Source of the DNA: Oscillospiraceae bacterium
GTDB taxonomy: Bacteria > Bacillota > Clostridia > Oscillospirales > Ruminococcaceae
Assembly: GCA_021202155.1 (NCBI GenBank)
Contig: JAJQDP010000023.1
Span: 1-64,000, forward strand
Length of the DNA: 64,000 bases
Reading direction: 5' to 3'
The translations under genes and the position numbers were made by a program. Under the pieces are notes generated by a model. The model was not told the DNA's origin and made no database searches. It saw only the letters and a program-made list of their open reading frames with translations. Below, piece after piece: positions 5,964-16,167 of this stretch; the first letter of the stretch is position 1; the number at the start of each line of letters is the position of its first letter.

Positions 5964-8783
5964 TTATTTCGTCTTTGCGAGAATTTTTTTGAAGAGCCAG
6001 CCGCCGCGGAACTCAACTATGAAGATTATGAGTATAATCGAGAAGCCTAAGATGGAGACCGCAATGCCCAATTTAAAGTAGTCGGGGAAGAACTTCATCG
6101 TGACGGTGTGGGTGCCTTCTGAAATCTCGATGCCGATAAGCGAGTCAAGAACCTTCACCGGCTCAACCTTCTCGCCGTCGACTGTTATCGTCCAGCCGGA
6201 CTCATAGGGGATAGTCGTGAAGAGGATTCCGTCCTCATCGGCGGTGACTGTGCCCGAAAGGTAGGTGTCGGTGTACTCCTCAATAACCCACTCGTTCTCG
6301 CGGAGCTCGTCAAGATAGCCCTCCATAGCGTCGACATCCAGCTCATAGAAGAGAACCGCCGAGAAGAGTGCCTCACCGTTGGCAAGAGTCATTCTGAGAT
6401 GCAAAGTTTCGCCCTCTTCATAAGTCCCTAAGTCCAGAATGCTGTAATACTCGCTCGTGAAGAAGTAATCTAAGAACGCGTAGTTCGAGACGTCCCAACT
6501 GTCCGCCTTAATCCACATGTTGCACTGCCTCTGATAGATGGTCGGGAAGAATGCATAGATGGGATTGTCGCTTGAAACATTGATGGTGAAGTCGATGTAG
6601 CTGTCGCTTCCCTCAACAACGGTCGTGTACCAGATGTGGTCTCCCGTCGTCGCGGTGGAAACGTTGTAGGTGTCGGTGGTGTAGCTGTAGATTCGGTTGA
6701 AGACCCTTATCGACTTGTCTCCAAGGAGTGCCTGCAAGAGACTTTGCTGGTTCGCAATCGGGTCGTCAGAGTCGAGCTCCAAGTCAAGTATATCGTAGTC
6801 CGCCATGTAGCCGATTGATAGCGCATAAGGATTCTCGTAAACGGAGATGTCAGTTCCGGTGTCCTCAGCGGTCATGATGAGCTCATACCCTTCATATGGC
6901 TCCTCAAGCCAGTTCTCGTAGTTCTGGCGGTTGATCTCCTGCGGGTCGACGGTAGCCGAGATCGCGTCCGGCTTGTACATAAGGTACTTGATGCCAAGAA
7001 GCGAGTCTGTCAGAACCGTAGCACCGGTGTATTGCGTGTAGTGCCCCTGCATTCCGAAGCCGAGGGATTTAAGAAGTGTGAGAACCGGCGAATTCATTGT
7101 AGAGCTTGAATGCGAAATTCCCTTATAGCCCATTCCGATAGGATCGTTGACGGTTCTCTTGAAGGTCGCCTCCATCCGATATAAGCTGTCGTCGTACTCC
7201 TCGACCTGCGCGACAACGCTTCTTCCGTCGATGAAGTAGTCCTGATAGGAGTCATAGGTCGAATAGACAACGTCATAGTCGATTGAGACGATGGTATAGA
7301 GCGAGTTCTCGAAAATCTCAAGGCAGACGAACACCGCCAGCACTATACACATCACCCGCGTCGGGTTTTTCTTGAAGAGGAAGAGCAGTGTGCAGAAAAC
7401 GACTATGCAGAGAATCCCGAACCAGACCGTTTCAAAGAGATAGAAAGTCTCGTACTCCTGCCGGTAGATGACAATCAGAACGACCACCCATGCAAATGCC
7501 GTCAGGCAAATCTCCTTGAACGAGACGCCCGAGAGATTTTCAAACGCTCTGTAGGCGCAGATAATCATCATGAACGAGAATGTGAACGAATAGCGGTAGG
7601 GAAGCCAGTTCGGAACCTGGAAGCCGTGCCATGCGATGTCGATTGTGGAGACATACATGCTCCCGAAGATTGCGAACATGAGTGCGGCATTCGCGACTTT
7701 TTCTTTTACGCTGATTTTTGTATTCAGGAAGAAGAGCGGAATCAGAAGTATTATGACAGTTCCGCAGGCTATCATCGGAAGACCTTCGGGTCTGACGGTG
7801 TCATAGCTGTTCGAGAAGAGCTTCGATAAGAATTCTAAGATGTCGAACTGCGCAGTTGGCGTGAAGTCCGGGTCGGAGAAGCTGAGCTTTCCAAGGCTCA
7901 GAGAATAGTAGGTCGGTATGAGAACCACTGCCGCCGCAAGGACTGCGATAATTGCGGAAGCCGCAAACTTGAGCCCAGCCTTGAACCAGTGCGGAGCGAT
8001 GGCATGTCCCGGGCGGGAGAAGATATAATAGACAAAGTACAGCGCGCAGAAGAATCCAATCATGTACCCGATGTAGAAGTGCGAGATAAACATGATTGTA
8101 AGCGGCAGGACAAACCCAAGCATCTTCCCGTGGTCGACGAGCCGTTCGATGCCCAAAAGAATTATCGGAAGCCATATCATCCCGTCAATCCACATCGGGT
8201 TCATCAGCTCAACGACGATATATGTCATCAAAGCATAGCTTACCGAGAAGATAACCTGGCAGTAGGTGCTTGCACCCTTGGATTTTCTGAGGTAGTAGGC
8301 GAACGCCAAGCCACAGCAACCTATCTTTGCCAATTCCATAATCTCGATAGCTCCGCACATCATGGTTCTTGGCAAGAGGATTATAATCCACATGAACGGG
8401 CTTGCGAGGTAATAGGCGAATATTCCGAACATCTCGCCGCTCAGGTTACGGGACCAGCTATACATCAGCGACCCGTCGCCCCAGATGGCGTCCCTCATCG
8501 CCTCGTAGTATGAGACATACTGCCCGTTGAGATCTAAAACCAATACCGAGTTCTCGCCGAACGGGTGCACTCCAAAGCAGGCATAGACGATATACATGAT
8601 AGCAACCGGCAGGAAGAATATCAGCAGATTCCATCTGTTGCGGTAGCACCATCTCCCGAACGGGTTGTCGTAGAGAAGCTTCTGCCAGAGCTTTCTTTTC
8701 TCGGGAATGTTGGCTTCGATAATTTCCGTTATTTCAGGAGTTTCAGTTGTCTCTGCAGTTACGTTTTCGTTTGTATCAGTCAT
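5964..8783 (-). CDS. YfhO-family multi-membrane protein (envelope glycosylation)
   Basis: 939-residue polytopic membrane protein. A cytoplasmic N terminus (about 1-50) is followed by about a dozen hydrophobic helices to roughly residue 480, a large external domain (about 490-900) and a final membrane helix near the C terminus (LGIAVSILGFSIILIIFIVE). The early loop VLDLNGQYVSYYEAMRDAIW is typical of YfhO proteins. In Bacillus and Listeria, YfhO acts with the GT2 enzyme CsbB to move undecaprenyl-phosphate-linked sugar onto lipoteichoic acid outside the cell. Here it overlaps the upstream GT2 gene by 8 nt, supporting the same two-step role. The acceptor polymer in this organism is not known. Confidence 0.88.
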   Translation of the reverse strand: MTDTNENVTAETTETPEITEIIEANIPEKRKLWQKLLYDNPFGRWCYRNRWNLLIFFLPVAIMYIVYACFGVHPFGENSVLVLDLNGQYVSYYEAMRDAIWGDGSLMYSWSRNLSGEMFGIFAYYLASPFMWIIILLPRTMMCGAIEIMELAKIGCCGLAFAYYLRKSKGASTYCQVIFSVSYALMTYIVVELMNPMWIDGMIWLPIILLGIERLVDHGKMLGFVLPLTIMFISHFYIGYMIGFFCALYFVYYIFSRPGHAIAPHWFKAGLKFAASAIIAVLAAAVVLIPTYYSLSLGKLSFSDPDFTPTAQFDILEFLSKLFSNSYDTVRPEGLPMIACGTVIILLIPLFFLNTKISVKEKVANAALMFAIFGSMYVSTIDIAWHGFQVPNWLPYRYSFTFSFMMIICAYRAFENLSGVSFKEICLTAFAWVVVLIVIYRQEYETFYLFETVWFGILCIVVFCTLLFLFKKNPTRVMCIVLAVFVCLEIFENSLYTIVSIDYDVVYSTYDSYQDYFIDGRSVVAQVEEYDDSLYRMEATFKRTVNDPIGMGYKGISHSSSTMNSPVLTLLKSLGFGMQGHYTQYTGATVLTDSLLGIKYLMYKPDAISATVDPQEINRQNYENWLEEPYEGYELIMTAEDTGTDISVYENPYALSIGYMADYDILDLELDSDDPIANQQSLLQALLGDKSIRVFNRIYSYTTDTYNVSTATTGDHIWYTTVVEGSDSYIDFTINVSSDNPIYAFFPTIYQRQCNMWIKADSWDVSNYAFLDYFFTSEYYSILDLGTYEEGETLHLRMTLANGEALFSAVLFYELDVDAMEGYLDELRENEWVIEEYTDTYLSGTVTADEDGILFTTIPYESGWTITVDGEKVEPVKVLDSLIGIEISEGTHTVTMKFFPDYFKLGIAVSILGFSIILIIFIVEFRGGWLFKKILAKTK

Positions 8784-9696
8784 TTTGACCTCCCTGAGAT
8801 TTTATTGAGTCGGAAATGATATATTTCGGTCGGTGCTTTATCTCCTCATAAATCTGTGCAAGATAACGCCCGATAATTGACAGGCAGATAAGAATCAATC
8901 CGCCGGTCAGAAGCAGTAGTATCTGTGATCCACCGAAGCTTCCTAAGCCCACTCCACACCATCTCAGAATAAACAGCACCACCGACGCTATCGAGATAAT
9001 CCCGCCCAAGAATCCCGAAATATAGAGTGGAATAGAGGTGAACGCCATCAGATTCTTTATTGCGTACTTGATGAGCATTTTCGGAGTCCACTTTCTCTCG
9101 CCAAAAGCCCTTTCCTCGACGTCGTAGGTGATTGTTTCGGACCTGAACCCGACCCAGCCGGAAAGTGCCCGGAAGAAAGTTGTTCTCTCCTGCATTGAGA
9201 GGATTGCGTCGATAACCTTGCGGTCAAGTAGCTTGAAATCGGAGGTATTCGCCATGTCGATGCCGGAAGCGGAAGCGATGAGCTTGTAGAAAAGCTTTGA
9301 GAATGCCTTGTAGATGCCGCTCTCTTTCCCGCGGGAGGATTTCTTTCCCTCGACAACCTCTGCACCATTCTGCCAGAGCTTATACATTTCGGGTATCACC
9401 TTTGGCGGGTGCTGTAGGTCGCAGTCCATCACTACGGCGCAGTCGCCCTTTGCGGCTTCAAGTCCCGCCCAGATGGCACTTTCCTTGCCGAAGTTCCGCG
9501 AGAAGCGAAGTCCCAAAACGCGCGGGTCTTTCTCGTGGGCAAGCATGATTTCCTTCCATGTGCCGTCACGTGATCCGTCGTCAGCGAAAATCAGCTCAAA
9601 GTCGATACTGTTCCCGTCAAGTATGCCCGAGATGACATTGGCTGTATTCTGGATATTCGGCTCTTCATTGAATGAGGGTATCACGACTGAGAGCAT
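8776..9696 (-). CDS. GT2 glycosyltransferase, CsbB/GtrB/DPM1-like
   Basis: 306 residues: a GT-A catalytic domain (about 1-230) and two C-terminal membrane helices (about 232-290). Donor and metal motifs are visible: VVIPSFNEEPN at the N terminus, FADDGSRDGTW, and the DxD-type VMDCDLQHPP. Members of this group load a sugar from a nucleotide donor onto undecaprenyl phosphate at the inner membrane face. The overlapping downstream gene encodes a YfhO protein that would use the lipid-linked sugar outside. The ribosome binding site AAAGGAGCG precedes the ATG. The sugar is not predictable from sequence. Confidence 0.92.
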   Translation of the reverse strand: MLSVVIPSFNEEPNIQNTANVISGILDGNSIDFELIFADDGSRDGTWKEIMLAHEKDPRVLGLRFSRNFGKESAIWAGLEAAKGDCAVVMDCDLQHPPKVIPEMYKLWQNGAEVVEGKKSSRGKESGIYKAFSKLFYKLIASASGIDMANTSDFKLLDRKVIDAILSMQERTTFFRALSGWVGFRSETITYDVEERAFGERKWTPKMLIKYAIKNLMAFTSIPLYISGFLGGIISIASVVLFILRWCGVGLGSFGGSQILLLLTGGLILICLSIIGRYLAQIYEEIKHRPKYIISDSIKSQGGQND

Positions 9697-9711
9697 GACA
9701 TCGCTCCTTTC

Positions 9712-10521
9712 TCAAGCGTTCGGATGACCGGCATAGAAGCTTTCCGCCTCGAGCCTTTGCTCCTCGGGGAGCAGTGTTATGTCCGGTCTTGCACAGGTTT
9801 TCCACACGTCGCGGTCGGGCTGTGCAAACATGTATTTGTTTGTGGCCTCCAAAATTGCGACTATTTCGTCGTTCTGAAGCCTTTTAAGATAGTCGTGCGC
9901 GTCCTTGAGGGGTCTGTCAAGGGCAATTCCTCCGCCGGGGAAACTCCATGTGGTATGAGTGTCCGAGCCTCCGGACATCGGAAGATTATAAGCATTTGCA
10001 TACATCTGTGCGCGTCTGTCATATTCCGGCTCACGGTGGGAAGCGTTCACGGCTTCAACCCCGTCAACCTTCCTCGGAAACAACCTTATCGTGTCAAGAT
10101 ACCCTGCCTCCCTGAACGGGTGAGCATGGACGACGAACCCGCCACAAGAGTGAACCAAGTCGCAGTATGCCGGGAGCTCCATATTGTCAAGCTCCGGGTG
10201 ATCGAGTAAAAACTGCTTGTCAAGCCCGTAGGTCAGAAGCTCCGTCCCTCTATAGGCATATTCCCAGCCAAAGAAGACCTGAAGTCCTATCTCGTCGCCC
10301 TTCTTTTTCGCGTCCTCATAGCCCTGGCAGAAGAGGTGAATCTTCACATCCCACGGAAGCCTTCTGTCAACGGCGGTGTTTCCGCCGAAGAAGTGGTCGG
10401 TGACGAACATGCCGGTATAGCCGCATCTTTTTATGTTCTCCGCCTGCTCGGCACCGCTACAGCAGGAGCATAGCGAGCCCTGAGAGGTGTGCAGGTGAGT
10501 TTCGTACTTATATAAGTCCAT
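9712..10521 (-). CDS. PHP-domain metal-dependent hydrolase
   Basis: 269 residues from ATG 10521 (GGGGACACA just upstream). A longer in-frame start at 10572 would only add residues encoded by a dispersed repeat and is rejected. PHP (polymerase and histidinol phosphatase) metal ligands are visible: YETHLHTSQGS at the N terminus, HAHPFREAGY in the middle and GGSDTHT near residue 190. Relatives hydrolyse phosphoesters. It ends 15 nt before the GT2 start, so PHP-GT2-YfhO-pduL may be one transcript. A Cys-rich stretch (LCSCCSG) follows the first His motif. The substrate is unknown. Confidence 0.85.
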   Translation of the reverse strand: MDLYKYETHLHTSQGSLCSCCSGAEQAENIKRCGYTGMFVTDHFFGGNTAVDRRLPWDVKIHLFCQGYEDAKKKGDEIGLQVFFGWEYAYRGTELLTYGLDKQFLLDHPELDNMELPAYCDLVHSCGGFVVHAHPFREAGYLDTIRLFPRKVDGVEAVNASHREPEYDRRAQMYANAYNLPMSGGSDTHTTWSFPGGGIALDRPLKDAHDYLKRLQNDEIVAILEATNKYMFAQPDRDVWKTCARPDITLLPEEQRLEAESFYAGHPNA

Positions 10522-10540
10522 ATTGTGTCCCCAATCTGTA

Positions 10541-10642
10541 TCAATGCGTAATTCGTAATGCGTAATTCGCAATTAAGATGCTTCGCCACAATCAATTACG
10601 CATTACGCATTAAGCATTACGCATTAAGCATTACGCATTATA
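10541..10642. repeat. Family C AT-rich repeat cluster
   Basis: At least seven AATGCGTAATT/CGTAAT-type units in both orientations (forward 10541-10575, inverted 10596-10642), separated by a short spacer. It lies upstream of the PHP gene. No spacer sequences of constant size, so it is not a CRISPR array. Confidence 0.8.
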
Positions 10643-10715
10643 TTATATCCTCTATTTCGGATAAAGTCAATAATCGCATTGCACAAACGGGTTTTGAAAA
10701 ATTTTAAAAAAGTGC

Positions 10716-10744
10716 TTGACATTTGCGCCAGGATGGGTTATTAT
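10716..10744 (+). promoter_or_regulatory. Promoter of the branched-chain amino-acid operon
   Basis: Perfect -35 TTGACA (10716-10721), 17-bp spacer and -10 TATTAT (10739-10744), placing the transcript start just before the T-box leader. Confidence 0.88.
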
Positions 10745-10751
10745 AGTTAAA

Positions 10752-11010
10752 GAGCGTTGACGGGAACAAAGCCATCCACTTTAGTTTCAAGAGAGCCGCC
10801 GGTCGGTGAAAGGCGGTAACGGGTCTTTGGTATAACTCATCCCTGAGCTGTCGGCTGAAAGGAAACGATTAGGTTTGAACGGTTGCCTCCGTTAAAGGGC
10901 GGTCGCGTTGGTTGACGCGAAATGAGGGGATTCGGTTCATTACGAAACCGGGTCAAAAAGAGTGGTACCGCGGAGATACTATGACTTCGTCTCTTTTATC
11001 CTAAACAAGA
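10752..11010 (+). promoter_or_regulatory. T-box leader (probably leucine) of the ilv-leu operon
   Basis: About 260-nt tRNA-sensing leader between the promoter and leuA. The T-box core AGTGGTACCGCGG (10961-10973) matches the family consensus. AAAAGAG before it can pair with CTCTTTT (10991-10997) as a terminator, competing with the antiterminator that contains the T-box. Stem I is formed from about 10752 to 10850, with CCGCC/GGCGG at its distal end. The likely specifier is CTC (10836-10838) followed by A, a leucine codon, fitting leuA as first gene. Uncharged tRNA-Leu would allow read-through. The specifier choice is inference; the T-box call is firm. Confidence 0.92.
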
Positions 11011-11060
11011 GTTGTTTTGGGTGAAAGATTTTTTTATACCCAAACGCAGGAAGGAGTTTT

Positions 11061-12740
11061 ATGAAAGGTTACGAAAAGTACATCCGGCAGTATTTCCTGC
11101 CGAAAAACGCAACTAACGATTGGATTAATAAGGAATATGTCGACAAGGCACCGGTCTGGTGCAGTGTTGACCTCCGAGACGGCAACCAGGCTCTTATAGT
11201 TCCGATGAGCCTTGAGGAGAAGCTTGAATTCTTCGACCTCTTGGTAAAGATAGGCTTCAAGGAAATCGAAATCGGCTTCCCAGCCGCAAGCGAGACGGAA
11301 TACGAATTCTGCCGCGCGCTGATTGAAAACAATCTCATCCCCGACGATGTGACAATTCAGGTTCTGACCCAGTCGCGTGAACACATCATCAAGAAGACGT
11401 TCGAGGCTATCGACGGCGCGAAGAACGCAATAGTGCACCTCTATAATTCAGTATCTGTAGCCCAAAGGGAGCAGGTCTTCAAGAGAAGTAAGGAAGAGAT
11501 TAAAGAGATAGCCGTTTCTGGCGCGAAATTATGTCTTGAATACAAAGAGAAGATGGGCGGAAATATCGTCTTTGAGTATTCTCCCGAAAGCTTCACAGGA
11601 GCCGAGCCGGAATTCTCGCTTGAGGTCTGCAACGCAGTCTCCGAGGTATGGAAGCCAAGTCCTACGAATAAAGTAATCTACAACTTCCCGGTAACGGTTT
11701 CGCATTCTATGCCGCACGTCTACGCAAGCCAGATTGAATACATGTGCAAGAACCTCAACTACAGAGAAAACATCGTGGTCTCTCTTCATCCGCACAATGA
11801 CCGCGGCTGTGCAATTGCAGACAGCGAGATGGGACTCTTAGCAGGTGCAGACAGAATCGAGGGCACACTCTTTGGCAATGGCGAGAGAACCGGAAACGTC
11901 GATATTATAACGCTTTCACTCAACATGTACTCCCAGGGCGTCGACCCTGAGCTCGACTTCTCCGACCTCCCGGCTATTACGGAGGTATACGAGAGAGTTA
12001 CACGAATGCACGTCTACGAGAGACAGCCCTACTCTGGACAGCTCGTCTTTGCGGCATTCAGCGGCTCACATCAGGACGCTATCGCAAAGGGAATGAAGTA
12101 CCGCGAGGAGCACAACTGCGGAGTATGGACAGTTCCGTACCTTCCCATCGATCCGACAGACGTCGGCAGAGTCTACGAGGCGGACGTCATCAGAATCAAC
12201 TCCCAGTCGGGCGGAGGAGGAATCGGATATATCCTCGAAACGAGATATTCCCATGTCCTTCCTCCAAAAATGCGCGCGGCGTTTGCATACCACGTCAAGA
12301 GCATCTCCGACCACGCTCATAAGGAGCTCCAGCCGGACGAGGTCTATAAGATATTCATGGACGATTTCGTGAACATCGAAACCCACCTGAAAGTCCCCGA
12401 GGCTCATTTCAGACAAGAGCCGAACGGCATCACAGCAACTGTCACGATGGAGATTGACGGCGAGATAAGGATTGAAACCGCGTTCGGTAACGGCAGACTT
12501 GACGCAGTCAGCAACGCCATCAAGAAGGCGATGGGGGACATCTACATTTTGGATACATACACCGAGCACGCTCTTGAAGTAAGCTCGAACGCCAAGGCGG
12601 CTTCCTACGTCGGAATCAAGGACGCGGAAGGCAAGCTTGAATGGGGCGCAGGAATCGACAGCGACATCATCGTATCGTCAATCTATGCCTTGGTCGGCGC
12701 AGTGAACAGGCTTTTGGCACACTATAAAAACAACTCTTGA
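11061..12740 (+). CDS. leuA: 2-isopropylmalate synthase (LeuA, long alpha-IPMS type)
   Basis: First committed step of leucine synthesis: condensation of 2-ketoisovalerate with acetyl-CoA. At 559 residues it belongs to the longer LeuA class seen in actinobacteria and some clostridia. The catalytic RDGNQALI is at residues 39-46 after APVWCSVDL. Metal ligands are in SLHPHNDRGC, the domain linker has FGNGERTGNVD, and the C-terminal ~130 residues form the regulatory domain (EIDGEIRIETAFGNGRLDA) where leucine feedback acts in known enzymes. GGAAGGAG lies just before the ATG. First gene after the T-box; ilvB follows after 21 nt. Confidence 0.96.
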   Translation: MKGYEKYIRQYFLPKNATNDWINKEYVDKAPVWCSVDLRDGNQALIVPMSLEEKLEFFDLLVKIGFKEIEIGFPAASETEYEFCRALIENNLIPDDVTIQVLTQSREHIIKKTFEAIDGAKNAIVHLYNSVSVAQREQVFKRSKEEIKEIAVSGAKLCLEYKEKMGGNIVFEYSPESFTGAEPEFSLEVCNAVSEVWKPSPTNKVIYNFPVTVSHSMPHVYASQIEYMCKNLNYRENIVVSLHPHNDRGCAIADSEMGLLAGADRIEGTLFGNGERTGNVDIITLSLNMYSQGVDPELDFSDLPAITEVYERVTRMHVYERQPYSGQLVFAAFSGSHQDAIAKGMKYREEHNCGVWTVPYLPIDPTDVGRVYEADVIRINSQSGGGGIGYILETRYSHVLPPKMRAAFAYHVKSISDHAHKELQPDEVYKIFMDDFVNIETHLKVPEAHFRQEPNGITATVTMEIDGEIRIETAFGNGRLDAVSNAIKKAMGDIYILDTYTEHALEVSSNAKAASYVGIKDAEGKLEWGAGIDSDIIVSSIYALVGAVNRLLAHYKNNS

Positions 12741-12761
12741 AAGAGGAGGAATCAGTCATAT

Positions 12762-14438
12762 ATGAAATTAACAGGAGCGCAGATTGTAGTAGAAACCCTG
12801 ATTGAGCAGGGTATAACCGATGTCTTCGGCTATCCGGGCGGACAGGTACTCAATATCTATGATGCCCTTTATGACGCACAGGACAGAATTCATCATGTTC
12901 TGACAGCACACGAGCAGGGCGCGTCTCACGCGGCAGATGGTTACTCAAGAGCCACCGGAAAAGTAGGGGTTGTAATTGCAACCTCGGGACCTGGTGCTAC
13001 CAATTTGGTAACAGGTATTGCTACGGCTATGCTCGACTCTGTTCCGATGGTCGCGATAACCGGAAATGTGCCGCAGAACCTTATCGGAAGAGACAGCTTC
13101 CAGGAGATTGACATCACCGGCATAACCCTTCCGATTACAAAGCACAATTTCTTTGTCCATAACGTAAATCAGTTGGCTGACCAGATTCGCCTTGCTTTCA
13201 AGATTGCAAAATCCGGCAGACCGGGACCGGTCCTTATCGATATTCCGAAGGACATCCAGACGGCAGTTGCTGACTATGAACCCCAGCCGATTGTTGAGAA
13301 GTACCCGAACCCATTGCCTCCCGAGGAGGACATCCAGGCGGCAATAAAGCTCTTGAACACCAAATCCCGCCCTTATATCCACATCGGCGGCGGTGTCATC
13401 GGCTCTAAGACCTATGATATGGTAAGAGAGCTTGCCGAGAAGATTGACGCAGTTATCGGATGCTCGCTCATGGGTCTTGCGGCAATTCCCACAGATTATG
13501 AGAGATTTCTTGGAATGCAGGGAATGCACGGGCACTATGCTTCATCCGTTGCAAGTAATGACGCAGACGTCATCATAGCAATCGGCACACGTTTCAGCGA
13601 CAGAGCAACCGGCGATAAGTCAAGATTCGCGAAAGGCGCGTCTATAATTCACATCGACCTCGATTTTGCCGAGATAAACAAGAACATTCCCGCCAATGTG
13701 GGAGTTTGCGGAGATATTTCGGTTTCGCTGAGGAAGATTATCGACGGAGTTGAACCCCGGAAAAACCCCGACTGGATGTATCACATCAAGGAGCTCAAGC
13801 GTCTTGAAAAGTCATACATGCCGGAGGACAAGGGCTTGACACCTCACGTCGTCATGGAGACGATAAACGAGATAAAGGACGCCGATACCATCATAGCGAC
13901 CGACGTCGGTCAGCACCAGATGTGGGCTTGCCAGTATATCAACTTCCAGAAGCCCCGTAAGATTGTTTCAAGCGGCGGCTTGGGAACAATGGGCTTCGGA
14001 TTGGGAGCCGCAATCGGTGCATGTGTCGGAACAGGGAACAAGACCGTTCTTATCACCGGCGACGGAAGCTTCGGAATGAACCTGAATGAACTCTGCACTG
14101 CGGTCAATACTCACGTTCCGCTTACAATAGTTCTCATAAATAACGGTACCCTCGGAATGGTTCGCCAGTGGCAGACTCTCTTCTATAATCACCACTACTC
14201 GAACACCACTCTTGACAGAAAGACCGATTTTGTGAAGCTTGCAGATGCGTTCGGAGCCCGGGGAGTCGTCTGCGACACTCCCGAGAAGTTCCGCAGAGAG
14301 TTCCAGAAGGCGTACGATTCGGGTTCTGTAACACTCATTGACTGCAGAATCGACATGGATGAGTTCGTTCTTCCGATGCTTCCTCCCGGAGGAGCAATCG
14401 AAGATATAATTGTAGAAGCTAAGGCAAAGGGGGAGTAA
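12762..14438 (+). CDS. ilvB: Acetolactate synthase large (catalytic) subunit
   Basis: TPP- and FAD-dependent enzyme joining two pyruvates (valine, leucine) or pyruvate and 2-ketobutyrate (isoleucine). It has 558 residues in three domains: N-terminal PYR domain with the TPP-activating Glu in TAHEQGASHAADGYSRATGK, a central FAD-associated domain, and the C-terminal PP domain with the TPP/Mg motif GDGSFGMNLNEL and NNGTLGMVRQW. Arginine and lysine positions typical of acetohydroxyacid synthases (SFQEIDITGITLPITKHNF) are present. GAGGAGG precedes the ATG. The regulatory subunit gene follows after 2 nt. Confidence 0.97.
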   Translation: MKLTGAQIVVETLIEQGITDVFGYPGGQVLNIYDALYDAQDRIHHVLTAHEQGASHAADGYSRATGKVGVVIATSGPGATNLVTGIATAMLDSVPMVAITGNVPQNLIGRDSFQEIDITGITLPITKHNFFVHNVNQLADQIRLAFKIAKSGRPGPVLIDIPKDIQTAVADYEPQPIVEKYPNPLPPEEDIQAAIKLLNTKSRPYIHIGGGVIGSKTYDMVRELAEKIDAVIGCSLMGLAAIPTDYERFLGMQGMHGHYASSVASNDADVIIAIGTRFSDRATGDKSRFAKGASIIHIDLDFAEINKNIPANVGVCGDISVSLRKIIDGVEPRKNPDWMYHIKELKRLEKSYMPEDKGLTPHVVMETINEIKDADTIIATDVGQHQMWACQYINFQKPRKIVSSGGLGTMGFGLGAAIGACVGTGNKTVLITGDGSFGMNLNELCTAVNTHVPLTIVLINNGTLGMVRQWQTLFYNHHYSNTTLDRKTDFVKLADAFGARGVVCDTPEKFRREFQKAYDSGSVTLIDCRIDMDEFVLPMLPPGGAIEDIIVEAKAKGE

Positions 14439-14440
14439 TC

Positions 14441-14968
14441 GTGGCTAATGAATCAAGATTTGTTATAGCGGTATACGTTGAGAACAAGTTCGGCGTTCTC
14501 TCAAGAGTCACGAGCATGTTCACCCGCCGTGGCTTCAATATCGACTCACTGACAGTCGGCGTCACCGAGTCTCCTGAGTACTCCCGTATCACCATTACAA
14601 TGAGCGGCGACGGCTACGCAAGAGACCAGATGATTAACCAGCTCAGAAAGCTCTTTAACGTCAAGAAGGTCGAGTATATCGAGGACTCAAAGGCACTCCA
14701 GCGCGAGCTGATGCTCGTAAAAGTCCGCAATGACCCCGAGAACCACCAGAGACTTCTCTCGGCACTTGACATCTTCAAGGCTAAGATTGTAGACTATTCT
14801 GTAAACACCCTCAGCATTGAGGTTACCGGAACTACAGACAAGCTTGACGCGTTTATCGAGATGGTTCGGGAGCTCGGAATAGTTGAGCTTTGCCGCACCG
14901 GCGTTGTAGCACTCCAGAAGGGCTCTTCAAACATGCTTGAAGGACTCAATCCGGAAGAATTTATCTGA
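14441..14968 (+). CDS. ilvN: Acetolactate synthase small (regulatory) subunit
   Basis: 175 residues starting at GTG 14441 (GGGGGAG overlapping the ilvB end), 2 nt after ilvB, suggesting translational coupling. The N-terminal ACT domain (about 4-80) carries VENKFGVLSRVTSMFTRRGF and binds valine in known enzymes. The C-terminal domain (about 85-165) matches the long IlvH/IlvN form. It activates IlvB and confers feedback inhibition. Confidence 0.96.
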   Translation: MANESRFVIAVYVENKFGVLSRVTSMFTRRGFNIDSLTVGVTESPEYSRITITMSGDGYARDQMINQLRKLFNVKKVEYIEDSKALQRELMLVKVRNDPENHQRLLSALDIFKAKIVDYSVNTLSIEVTGTTDKLDAFIEMVRELGIVELCRTGVVALQKGSSNMLEGLNPEEFI

Positions 14969-14985
14969 CCCAAATGGCAAACTAA

Positions 14986-16033
<1,048 letters not shown>

Positions 16034-16035
<2 letters not shown>

Positions 16036-16084
16036 TGCGTAATTCGGAAGTTGCGAAGCAACTTCTATGCGCAATGCGTAATTA
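16034..16084. repeat. Family C repeat inside the ilv-leu operon
   Basis: The ilvC stop codon TAA is itself part of the first repeat unit (TAATGCGTAATTCGG). A hairpin GAAGTTGCgaaGCAACTTC follows, then a second unit. There is no T-run, so it is not an obvious terminator. It lengthens the ilvC-ilvD gap to 132 nt. Confidence 0.75.
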
Positions 16085-16167
16085 GAGTAGATTCACTCCG
16101 TTGCATCTTTTCACAGGAGGTGCGACGGAGGAATCTGTATAAATATAAATAATAAGGAGATTCACCT

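Noticed and set aside
10522-10572. Longer N terminus for the PHP protein
   Set aside because: The added residues are encoded by a family C repeat, and the ATG at 10521 has the better binding site.
10541-10642. Possible CRISPR array
   Set aside because: Short tandem AT-rich units in both orientations with no spacers of constant length and no cas genes in the window.
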